A DNA stretch of 5,275 nucleotides from an uncultured Dermatophilus sp. (GTDB taxonomy: Bacteria; Actinomycetota; Actinomycetes; Actinomycetales; Dermatophilaceae): NCBI GenBank assembly GCA_945876925.1, contig CAMCQD010000159.1:1-5275 (forward strand). The letters are read 5' to 3'. Below the pieces are notes generated by a model. That model worked only from the letters and a program-made list of their open reading frames with translations. It ran no database searches and was not told the origin of the DNA. Shown in pieces: positions 1 to 5,275 of the stretch; position 1 is the first letter of the stretch, and each line of letters opens with the position of its first letter. A program made the position numbers and the translations under genes.

Positions 1-34
1 CCAGGGGGCGTGCCGCACCTGATCCGCCGGATGC
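1..34. other. Short flank downstream of the protease gene
   Basis: These 34 bases lie 3' of the metalloprotease stop codon. I see a small imperfect dyad (ATCCG-C-CGGAT, positions 22-32) but no long stem and no T-run on the minus strand. A terminator for the protease transcript is therefore not visible here and may lie beyond the window edge. Confidence 0.4.
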
Positions 35-2221
35 TCAGCGGGCGTAGGCGAATCCGTCGATCACCAGGTGACCGCGCGCACCAGCGGGCACGTTCACCAC
101 ACGCACCTGGTGCGCCCCCCACGCCACCGGGATGCTGGCGATGACCGCTCGCGCAGTGGTCCGTGCCGCGTACGTGCTGGCCCGGGCGGCGAGCTTGCCG
201 TCGACGTACACATAAGCCACCGAGCCCTTCGGGTGCCTGGCTCCGACGACATCGATCCGGCTGGCGTATGTGCGTACACCGGTGATGGTGGCGTTCTTCG
301 CAGTAGTCGAGTGGAAGGTGCCGTAGGCGTAGGCGGAGCTGCGCCCGGCGACCCACACGCCGCTGAGCCTGGTGCCGCGCGCGGCGGAATCCACCGGCAC
401 GACGCTGCTCACCCACGGGGTCCAGCCGCTGGCCCCGGCTGAGGTCCGCACCCGGGCGGAAACCTGGTACACGCTTCCGGGAGCGCCGGACAGCACCGCG
501 GAGGCCGAGGTGGTGCCATTCAGCCAGGACCTCGCCGCCCCGTAGGCGACCCGCCCGCCGCTGACCGCGACCGTCCGGTAGCGCACGTCATACACCCCCC
601 CGGCCGGTGCCCCCGACCAGCTGACCGGCACCTTGCCATCGGCCCGCGCAGTCGAGGAGACCGCGGGCACAGTGACCCTGGGAGTAGCCGGCGGGGAGCT
701 CAGTGCGCTCGCGCCGGCGTTCCTCGCACCCACCATGACGACGACCCGCGCCGCCGAAGCAGACACCGAGCTGACCGTGATCCGCACCGCGCCTGAGCGC
801 GAGGTGAACGTGGAGCGTGCATTGACCTGCCAGTTCAGGTCGGTCCTGGAACCGGTCGGGGAGGCGTCCATGACGACCGAGGCACGGGACTGGTATTCCC
901 TGGGGTCGTGCTTGAGCACGCGCACCCCCGGGGGCATGTTCTGGTACAGCCGCGCGTCCCTGCCGGTGCGGGTGCGGTACTCGACGAAGTACTCCTCCTG
1001 GGTGACCGGGTCGGTCACCTTCACCGCGCGCAGACCGCGCAGCGAGCTCAGTGGCGCGATCGAGTACGTGCCCGCGCCTCCGCTGATGCTCGCAACCGAT
1101 GGTGCCTGCATCAGGCCGATGTTCACCGCCTGCAAGCTGGACAGCATGCCCGCGCGGTCGGAGGCCGACCGGGCCATGACGTCGTACGGGTCGCCGTAGT
1201 CCTCGACCCAGCTACCCGCAGGCAGGCTGCCCAGGTTGAGGTCGGCCAGGCGGGAGCGAAGCACCTTGGCGTGTCCCAGGCCGAGATTGTGACCGAGTTC
1301 GTGGGCGAGCACCGGCCAGGCGGTGTCGGCGACCTGCACGACGCCACCAGAGTCGGGGCCTGAGCCGACCGAGGCGAGCCCGTAATTGCAGCCGGCCTTG
1401 TACGCCGCGGCGGGCAGGACCATGACCAGGTGCTTGCCAGGTCCTTCGGTGTAGCCCATCCGGCGGGCGGCCTCATTCCAGAACAGGAACGGGTCGGCGC
1501 CGCACGCGTAGGCCGAAGTGTACGGGGTGCCGATCTTGCCGATGCCGAAGGTCACTCCCCCGGCGGACTGGTCTGACCAGTAGCGGGAGACGCCGGCGAC
1601 CTGGTTGCGGATAGCTGCGGCGGTGGAGTGGGCGGCAGAGACGCCGCGCGGCAGCACCGAGACGACGTAGACCTGGCGGGTTCCCTTGGCGTACGTGTTC
1701 TGCCCGGCGGACAGGACCTGCACGCCCGAAGCAGTCACGTTGCTGCCGCTGGCCAGGGCGCTGCCGAGCACTGCCCGGGAGAGCGCCGAGCCGGCCTGCG
1801 CCGTAGAGCGTTCGGCGGTGCTGACGTCCTTGCTCGTCACCGGAATCGGCGTGCCGCTCTGGTCGCTGATCCGCGAACCGGCTGAGATGGCCCGGCGGAC
1901 CTTGTCCGGCACGTTCGAGGTCAGCCTGACGCGGGTGCCGCTGGGAATGCGTTCCAGCCCGCCGCCTTCCACGCCTACCCGGGTCGAATCCGCAAGGCGC
2001 AGCGCATAGGCGTGCTCGTGATCCTCACCAGAGTGGTGTGCCGCGTTGGCGCGGCTCACGCTGGCACCGATCGCGGGCCGGTCTTCGACCTCGATGTGCT
2101 CCAGTACTCCCTCGAAAGCGACGCTGGCCTGGGCGGTGGAGGTTGCCGCGACGGTGAGCGGCCCCGCGATGAGCGCGGCGACCACGAAGACGCGAGCAGG
2201 CGATGTCAGAGCTGTGCGCAT
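35..2221 (-). CDS. Secreted zinc metalloprotease (metzincin, M11/M12-like) with Fn3-like and C-terminal beta-sandwich domains
   Basis: This encodes a 728-residue exported endopeptidase. Residues 1-32 are a Sec signal peptide: basic start, hydrophobic core around 11-26, and an AQA cleavage site before Ser33. Residues ~33-180 are a probable propeptide without cysteine. The catalytic domain (~182-380) carries the zinc-binding motif HELGHNLGLGH (His307, Glu308, His311, His317) and a Met-turn at Met349 (context DPYDVMARS), the metzincin signature. Its only two cysteines, Cys240 and Cys278, could form one disulfide. Residues ~380-498 are beta-rich and include EEYFVEYR, resembling the segment that follows the catalytic domain in gametolysin-like (M11) and M6-like proteases. 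An Fn3-like domain (~509-610) and a beta-sandwich ending in VIDGFAYAR (~615-728) suggest surface or polymer binding. No sortase motif or C-terminal membrane segment is present, so release into the medium is expected. The ATG at 2221 has a good ribosome binding site. The substrate is unknown, and M11 versus M12B assignment is uncertain. Confidence 0.9.
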   Translation of the reverse strand: MRTALTSPARVFVVAALIAGPLTVAATSTAQASVAFEGVLEHIEVEDRPAIGASVSRANAAHHSGEDHEHAYALRLADSTRVGVEGGGLERIPSGTRVRLTSNVPDKVRRAISAGSRISDQSGTPIPVTSKDVSTAERSTAQAGSALSRAVLGSALASGSNVTASGVQVLSAGQNTYAKGTRQVYVVSVLPRGVSAAHSTAAAIRNQVAGVSRYWSDQSAGGVTFGIGKIGTPYTSAYACGADPFLFWNEAARRMGYTEGPGKHLVMVLPAAAYKAGCNYGLASVGSGPDSGGVVQVADTAWPVLAHELGHNLGLGHAKVLRSRLADLNLGSLPAGSWVEDYGDPYDVMARSASDRAGMLSSLQAVNIGLMQAPSVASISGGAGTYSIAPLSSLRGLRAVKVTDPVTQEEYFVEYRTRTGRDARLYQNMPPGVRVLKHDPREYQSRASVVMDASPTGSRTDLNWQVNARSTFTSRSGAVRITVSSVSASAARVVVMVGARNAGASALSSPPATPRVTVPAVSSTARADGKVPVSWSGAPAGGVYDVRYRTVAVSGGRVAYGAARSWLNGTTSASAVLSGAPGSVYQVSARVRTSAGASGWTPWVSSVVPVDSAARGTRLSGVWVAGRSSAYAYGTFHSTTAKNATITGVRTYASRIDVVGARHPKGSVAYVYVDGKLAARASTYAARTTARAVIASIPVAWGAHQVRVVNVPAGARGHLVIDGFAYAR

Positions 2222-2229
2222 CCGTGCGA

Positions 2230-2237
2230 CTCCTTCT
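2230..2237 (-). promoter_or_regulatory. Ribosome binding site of the metalloprotease gene
   Basis: The minus strand reads AGAAGGAG, followed by 8 nt and the ATG at 2221. This is a strong Shine-Dalgarno at near-ideal spacing. It fixes the start immediately before the signal peptide. Confidence 0.8.
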
Positions 2238-2248
2238 AGTGTGCTCTG

Positions 2249-2269
2249 CGGCCGACTTCCTGTCGGCCG
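2249..2269 (-). promoter_or_regulatory. Hairpin in the 5' leader of the metalloprotease gene
   Basis: An exact 8-bp inverted repeat (CGGCCGAC / GTCGGCCG) encloses a 5-nt loop. In the minus-strand RNA the loop reads AGGAA. The stem ends 11 nt upstream of the Shine-Dalgarno. No U-run follows, so it is not an intrinsic terminator. It could stabilise the mRNA, present a decoy Shine-Dalgarno-like loop, or be a protein-binding dyad in DNA. The structure is seen directly; any function is inferred. Confidence 0.45.
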
Positions 2270-2385
2270 GTGGAGGCCCTATGGCCCCTGGACCACACCT
2301 CCCATCGACACTTGGACGTCCGTGTTGAACGCGGCGCCGTGAATCGCCCCGGACCCGCCCCAGGCAGAAAACGGAACCGGCTGCA

Positions 2386-2407
2386 CGCTAATGAAATTCG
2401 CGCTAAT
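2386..2407. repeat. Direct repeat CGCTAAT x2, possible operator or promoter element
   Basis: Two exact copies of CGCTAAT lie at 2386-2392 and 2401-2407, separated by GAAATTCG, giving a 15-bp period. They sit in the AT-rich island about 165-185 bp upstream of the protease ATG. Tandem half-sites of this kind can be bound by transcription regulators. A 7-bp repeat can also arise by chance in a short AT-rich patch, so function is unproven. Confidence 0.3.
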
Positions 2408-2456
2408 CGCTGGGATACAATGCGTCGCCGGTGAAAATAGGCGAGGGCATGAGGAA

Positions 2457-2488
2457 AGCCCCGCACCCGGCAATCCGGGTACGGGGCT
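2457..2488 (-). terminator. Intrinsic terminator-like hairpin after the histidine phosphatase gene
   Basis: A long inverted repeat begins 14 nt downstream of the phosphatase stop. The left arm is 2457-2470, the right arm 2475-2488, with a 4-nt loop at 2471-2474. In minus-strand RNA the pairing is a continuous 14-bp stem with a single U-G wobble. On the plus strand the same position is a C-A mismatch, so the structure favours minus-strand transcripts. The stem is followed by only UUUCC, a weak U-tract, as is common in high-GC actinobacteria. It should separate the gat/phosphatase unit from the protease gene. Confidence 0.8.
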
Positions 2489-2502
2489 GCGTTACTGGCC
2501 GC

Positions 2503-3054
2503 TCAGCCGCGCCGGAACGCGACCATCGCGGTTTCCGGGCCGGGGAAATCCAGCCAGGTACCGCGATGGGCTACCACGGACATGGAGGCCGGGGGCCAGC
2601 CGTCATGCGGGTGCTGCGAGCCGGCCGGGAGGTGATCGGCCAGCGCGGCAGCCAGATCGGGGATAGCGGGCATGTGCCCGACCAGCGCGACGACGCGGGC
2701 GTCCTCGGGCATCGCCCGCAGCGACTCGATGAGATCGGACGCCTCACCGTCGTAGATCGCCGCATCGGCCCACAGGTCATCGGCGTGCACCCCCGAGCGG
2801 ACGAGTTCTTCCCACGTCTGCACGGTGCGGGTCGCCGGGGACACCACGGCGATGTCGGGGCGCACCCCCTGCGCCACCAGCCAGGCACCCAGCGCCCGGG
2901 CTGCGGCGCGCCCGTCGCGGTGCAGCGGGCGGCCGAAATCCCCGGACTGGGAGAATGACGCGGCTTTCGCATGCCGGATGAGCACGACGAGCTTGAGATT
3001 CTCGTCCTGGACGATGCTATTCGCCCCCTTCGGCTTGCTACGTTTCCCGAACAT
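2503..3054 (-). CDS. SixA/RHG-type histidine phosphatase family protein
   Basis: This 183-residue cytoplasmic protein belongs to the histidine phosphatase (phosphoglycerate-mutase-like) superfamily. LIRHAKA contains the phospho-accepting His28 with Arg27. VVSPATRTVQT supplies the phosphate-binding Arg76 and matches the SixA pattern. VALVGHMP supplies the second catalytic His127. Overall length and motif spacing fit SixA (E. coli SixA is about 160 aa), a phosphohistidine phosphatase; the true substrate of this homologue is unknown. The first ~20 residues form a charged, Lys/Arg-containing extension before the first beta-strand and are not part of the usual fold. The ATG at 3054 is chosen because no better ATG/GTG precedes the RHA motif, but its ribosome binding site is poor. 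It begins 44 nt after the restored gatB stop with no terminator between, so co-transcription is likely. A terminator follows. Confidence 0.88.
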   Translation of the reverse strand: MFGKRSKPKGANSIVQDENLKLVVLIRHAKAASFSQSGDFGRPLHRDGRAAARALGAWLVAQGVRPDIAVVSPATRTVQTWEELVRSGVHADDLWADAAIYDGEASDLIESLRAMPEDARVVALVGHMPAIPDLAAALADHLPAGSQHPHDGWPPASMSVVAHRGTWLDFPGPETAMVAFRRG

Positions 3055-3098
3055 TCCTCTGCCTGCGATTCGTTCCGGTCATTAATGCCCGGCGTTGC
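3055..3098 (-). other. Short gatB-phosphatase intergenic spacer with an ill-placed Shine-Dalgarno
   Basis: The minus strand reads AGGCAGAGGA directly before the ATG at 3054. The AGAGGA part abuts the start codon, which is too close for normal use; only the weaker AGG further upstream has a usable distance. An ATTAAT palindrome at 3081-3086 is the only AT-rich element and could belong to a weak promoter. No hairpin terminator is visible, which favours read-through from gatB. Confidence 0.4.
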
Positions 3099-3254
3099 TC
3101 AGCCCGGCAGGCCCAGGGCCGCGATAATGAGTTCGCGCACCTTGGCGGCGTCAGCGCTTCCCTTGGTGGCTTTCATCACCTGGCCGATGAGCGCCCCGGC
3201 AGCTTGCGTTTTCCCGCCGCGGATCTTGTCCGCCACCGCCGGGTTAGCCGCGAT
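3099..3254 (-). other. gatB: Displaced C-terminal coding segment of gatB (out of frame)
   Basis: Read in the frame beginning with the ATC codon at 3254-3252, this stretch encodes 51 residues of a normal GatB C-terminus: IAANPAVADKIRGGK, then AGALIGQVMKATKG, ending in LGLPG and a TGA at 3099-3101. It has no start codon or ribosome binding site of its own. The main gatB frame enters this stretch in the wrong phase and stops at 3176. Joining the two frames after Val465 gives a 516-residue protein, a normal GatB length. The helical tail encoded here belongs to the GatB/YqeY-like domain, which contacts the tRNA in GatCAB. The sequence is undegraded, arguing that any lesion is very recent or is an error. 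Confidence 0.85.
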
Positions 3255-4651
3255 ATCACCTCCTCGACCACCCGTTGCAGGGCGCCATCGTAACTCACCA
3301 CGGCAAGCCCGCGGGAATGGGCGACCTCGCCGGGGCTGCCCTCCCCGGCGAGGACCCCCTCGAGGACCTGGCGGGCCATCGCGTCGGTCAGCCGCCCGGA
3401 GGCGACCAGGGACTCCAGCTCGGCCACGTGCGCGGGCGTGAGCGGGTAGCCGGACAGGTCGCGCCCGCAGGCGTTGGCGCGGCGCAGCACCTCACCCAGC
3501 CACCACTTGCGCGCCCCCGCCGGGGTGGCCCCGGCCTGCACCGAGGCGTCGATCAGGTCGAGCGCGCCCGCGCCGATCACGTCGCGCATCTCCAGGTCGG
3601 TGAAACCCCACTCTTCCTGGAGCCGGGCCCGGCGCTGCCCGGGCGGTTCGGGCAGCGTGGCCCGCAGCCGGGCGACGTACTCCGGCGAGCATTCCACCGG
3701 CATGAGGTCCGGCTCGGGGAAGTAACGGTAGTCCTCGGCGTCGGATTTGGGCCGCCCGGCCGTGGTCGAGCCGGTGTCCTCGTGCCAGTGCCGGGTCTCC
3801 TGCGGCACCGCCTGGCCCGAATCCAGCACCGCAGCCTGCCGGCGCATCTCATATAGAACCGAATCGTGCACTGCGCGCAGCGAAGTGACGTTCTTGGTCT
3901 CGGTGCGGGTGCCCAGCGGCACCGCCGCCTGCTCGGTGCCTGCCCGGTCGGCTCCGGCGCGCGGGCGCAGGGACACGTTGGCGTCGCAGCGCAGCGACCC
4001 CTGCTCCATCCGGGCATCGGACACCTCAAGGGCCCGCATGAGGTCGCGCAGCGCGGCGACGTAGGCGCGGGCCACCTGCGGTGCCCGCTCCCCCGCTCCG
4101 GTCAGCGGCCGGGTGACGATCTCGATGAGCGGCACCCCGGCCCGGTTGTAGTCGGCCAGGGCGTGATCCGCGCCGTGGATGCGCCCGGTGGCCCCGCCGA
4201 CGTGAGTGAGCTTCCCGGCGTCCTCCTCCATATGCGCCCGCTCGATGAGCACCCGGTAGGAAGACCCATCCGGCAGTTCGACGTCGAGGTGCCCGTCGCG
4301 GGCGATGGGCTCGTCGTACTGGCTGGTCTGGAAGTTCTTGGTCATGTCCGGGTAGAAGTAGTTCTTCCGGGCGAACCGGCACACCCCGGCGATGTCGCAG
4401 TTGAGCGCCAGCCCGATGCGCACCGCCGAGGCGACCGCCTGCTCGTTGACCACCGGCAGCGCCCCGGGCAGGCCCAGGCATACCGGGCACACCTGCGAGT
4501 TCGGCTCGGCCCCGAAGGCCGTCGGGCACCCGCAGAACATCTTGGTCGCGGTGGACAGCTCGACGTGGACCTCCAGCCCGATCACCGGGTCGTAGCGGGT
4601 GAGCAGGTCATCGAAGTCCGCGATCATGTCATGGGCCTGGTAGTTCGGCAT
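3176..4651 (-). CDS. gatB: Asp-tRNA(Asn)/Glu-tRNA(Gln) amidotransferase subunit B, frameshifted near the 3' end
   Basis: GatB is the tRNA-binding and kinase subunit of GatCAB, converting Glu-tRNA(Gln) to Gln-tRNA(Gln) with ammonia passed from GatA. The identity is clear from blocks along the protein: GLEVHVEL (25-32), zinc-type cysteines Cys40, Cys42, Cys55 and Cys58, then RKNYFYPDMTKNFQTSQYDEP, RAHMEEDAGKLTH, DYNRAGVPLIEIVT, MEQGSLRCDANVSLRP, HEDTGSTT and DYRYFPEPDL. The ATG at 4651 follows AGGAGG by 6 nt. The open frame gives 491 aa, but residues 466-491 are an Arg-rich nonsense tail with no GatB resemblance. The authentic C-terminus lies in the other frame (to 3099). An extra AT at 3253-3256 accounts for the shift. 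If real, the product lacks the last ~50 residues of the tail domain and is probably impaired. It lies directly downstream of gatA, in the usual operon order. Confidence 0.95.
   Translation of the reverse strand: MPNYQAHDMIADFDDLLTRYDPVIGLEVHVELSTATKMFCGCPTAFGAEPNSQVCPVCLGLPGALPVVNEQAVASAVRIGLALNCDIAGVCRFARKNYFYPDMTKNFQTSQYDEPIARDGHLDVELPDGSSYRVLIERAHMEEDAGKLTHVGGATGRIHGADHALADYNRAGVPLIEIVTRPLTGAGERAPQVARAYVAALRDLMRALEVSDARMEQGSLRCDANVSLRPRAGADRAGTEQAAVPLGTRTETKNVTSLRAVHDSVLYEMRRQAAVLDSGQAVPQETRHWHEDTGSTTAGRPKSDAEDYRYFPEPDLMPVECSPEYVARLRATLPEPPGQRRARLQEEWGFTDLEMRDVIGAGALDLIDASVQAGATPAGARKWWLGEVLRRANACGRDLSGYPLTPAHVAELESLVASGRLTDAMARQVLEGVLAGEGSPGEVAHSRGLAVVSYDGALQRVVEEVISRLTRRWRTRSAAGKRKLPGRSSAR
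3252..3257. other. Frameshift site in gatB (AT duplication forming GATATC)
   Basis: The minus strand reads GTGATATCGCGGCTAAC. Removing one AT gives GTG ATC GCG GCT AAC, that is V-I-A-A-N, the expected GatB sequence (actinobacterial GatB has the like of AIAGNP or VIAANP here). The extra dinucleotide shifts the frame by two. A one-base loss would also restore phase but would leave an additional residue, so the 2-bp duplication is the simplest explanation. Confidence 0.8.
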
Positions 4652-4657
4652 CGTGGC

Positions 4658-4663
4658 CCTCCT
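4658..4663 (-). promoter_or_regulatory. gatB ribosome binding site overlapping the gatA stop codon
   Basis: The minus strand reads TGAGGAGGGCCACGATG: the gatA TGA, an AGGAGG that uses the last A of that stop, a 6-nt spacer and the gatB ATG. This is a strong Shine-Dalgarno. The overlap implies that ribosomes finishing gatA occlude or directly feed gatB initiation, consistent with coupled, equimolar synthesis of the two subunits. Confidence 0.85.
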
Positions 4664-5275
4664 CAGCCGCGCTCGGACGGGTACGGCTCGGACAGCGAGT
4701 CCAGCAGCGGCGCCCCCCAGCGGGCGCGCAGTTCACGCTCCAGGGCGGCGCCGGCCCGGTAGAGCCGCTCATCGGCCCGGGCCGGGGCGAGGAACTGCAT
4801 CCCCACCGGCAGCCCATCGGCTGCGCTCAGCCCGGCCGGGACCGACATGCCCGGGATCCCGGCGAGGTTCGCCGGGATGGTCAGCGCGTCCAGCAGGTAC
4901 ATCGCCAGCGGGTCATCCGCGCGGGCGCCGATCGGGAACGGCGTCACCGGCGCGGTCGGGGAGGCGATCACGTCCGCCTGCGCGAAAGCCGCCTCGAAGT
5001 CGCGCGCGATGAGGGTCCGCACCTTCTGGGCCTGGCCGTAGTACGCGTCGTAGTACCCGCTGGAGAGGGCATACGTACCCAGGATGATGCGGCGCTTGAC
5101 CTCGGCCCCGAACCCGGCCTGCCGGGAGGCGGCCATCACCTGCTCGGCGTCGGGCGCGCCCGCGCCGTCCGGGCCGCGGCGCAGCCCGTACCGCATGGCG
5201 TCGTAGCGGGCCAGGTTGCTGCTCGCCTCGGAGGGGAGGATGAGGTAGTAGGCGGCCACGCCGTACCGGACGTGC
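4663..5275 (-). CDS. gatA: Asp-tRNA(Asn)/Glu-tRNA(Gln) amidotransferase subunit A, C-terminal part (5' end outside the window)
   Basis: GatA is the glutaminase/amidase subunit of GatCAB, an amidase-signature enzyme that releases ammonia from glutamine and delivers it to GatB. The window holds the last 203 of an expected ~490-500 residues; the frame is open to the right edge, starting HVRYGVAAYYLILPSEASS. Family landmarks are LPSEASSNLARYDAMRYG, then GAEVKRRIILGTYALSSGYY, SPTAPVTPFPIG, LTIPANLAGIPGMSVPAG and GLPVGMQFLAP. The Gly/Ser-rich amidase signature with the catalytic Ser-cisSer-Lys triad lies upstream, out of view. A GTG at 5259 is an internal valine, not a start, because conserved sequence continues upstream of it. 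No lesion is seen. It is followed by gatB after 11 nt; gatC is usually just upstream in actinobacteria but cannot be checked here. Confidence 0.95.
   Translation of the reverse strand, partial: HVRYGVAAYYLILPSEASSNLARYDAMRYGLRRGPDGAGAPDAEQVMAASRQAGFGAEVKRRIILGTYALSSGYYDAYYGQAQKVRTLIARDFEAAFAQADVIASPTAPVTPFPIGARADDPLAMYLLDALTIPANLAGIPGMSVPAGLSAADGLPVGMQFLAPARADERLYRAGAALERELRARWGAPLLDSLSEPYPSERG

Larger units (their letters stand above)
2222..2456. other. Non-coding region between the phosphatase terminator and the protease gene
   Basis: This ~235-bp gap separates the terminator of the phosphatase gene from the protease start. It holds the protease ribosome binding site, the leader hairpin, and an AT-richer island around 2386-2425 that stands out from the GC-rich surroundings. 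It most likely contains the protease promoter, but I cannot find a well-spaced consensus -35/-10 pair on the minus strand. Open frames crossing it start inside the terminator hairpin and lack a ribosome binding site, so I call no gene here. Confidence 0.6.

Noticed and set aside
22..32. ATCCGCCGGAT dyad as a protease terminator
   Set aside because: The arms are only 5 bp with a 1-nt centre, which cannot fold as an RNA hairpin, and there is no T-run.
2411..2421. Plus-strand TACAAT resembling a -10 box
   Set aside because: No acceptable -35 lies 16-19 nt upstream, and there is no plus-strand gene for it to drive.
2279..2473. Minus-strand 64-codon frame ending SMGGVVQGP in the intergenic region
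   Set aside because: The C-terminal half looks mildly protein-like, but its only ATG is inside the terminator hairpin and no in-frame start has a ribosome binding site. A 35-codon GTG-start version also lacks one.
2431..2958. Plus-strand open frame of 175 codons opposite the phosphatase gene
   Set aside because: It is antisense to a gene with clear catalytic motifs, begins in the terminator region, and its Arg/Gly/Pro-rich translation is typical of shadow frames in GC-rich DNA.
3252..3300. Programmed -1 frameshifting as the explanation of the gatB frame change
   Set aside because: No X XXY YYZ slippery heptamer is present in the overlap of the two frames. The -1 product would also carry an extra residue, whereas removing one AT restores the family sequence exactly. 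Frameshifting is not a known feature of gatB.
3866..4762. Plus-strand open frame of 298 codons opposite gatB
   Set aside because: It is fully antisense to conserved GatB blocks and has no recognisable motif. Long antisense frames are expected where G/C is fixed at third positions.
4663..5259. GTG at 5259 as the start of a short amidase-like protein
   Set aside because: The conserved GatA sequence continues in frame upstream of it to the window edge, so it is an internal valine of a gene cut by the window.

Overview
The window is from a high-GC actinobacterium (class Actinomycetes). The evidence is the strong G/C bias at third codon positions, the near-match of GatB and GatA to actinobacterial sequences, and the Ala/Ser/Gly-rich secreted protease. 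The sequence does not support a genus call. All four recognisable genes lie on the minus strand, so transcription runs from the right edge to the left edge. The plus-strand open frames look like antisense shadows of these genes.

Layout in transcription order: (1) the C-terminal ~200 residues of gatA (4663-5275, 5' end off the window); (2) gatB (start 4651), 11 nt downstream of gatA with a Shine-Dalgarno that shares a base with the gatA stop; (3) a SixA/RHG-type histidine phosphatase (3054 to 2503), ending in a strong intrinsic-terminator-like hairpin (2457-2488); (4) a ~235-bp non-coding stretch containing an AT-rich island with a 15-bp-period direct repeat and a 5'-UTR hairpin; (5) a 728-aa secreted metzincin metalloprotease (2221 to 35).

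GatA and GatB form the core of GatCAB, which amidates Glu-tRNA(Gln) (and Asp-tRNA(Asn) in some species) for translation. The phosphatase follows gatB with no visible terminator between them and is probably co-transcribed, without any sequence-level sign of a shared function. The protease is a separate transcription unit making an exported enzyme with a zinc site, an Fn3-like domain and a C-terminal beta-sandwich.

The most notable observation is that gatB is frameshifted near its 3' end. After Val465 the frame runs into a nonsense tail and stops at 3176, while the correct conserved C-terminal 51 residues are intact in another frame and end at 3099. A 2-bp AT duplication at 3253-3256 (creating GATATC) explains this exactly. 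It is either a sequence error or a real lesion in a normally indispensable gene. I found no convincing novel biological system; otherwise this is a core housekeeping region next to one exported enzyme.
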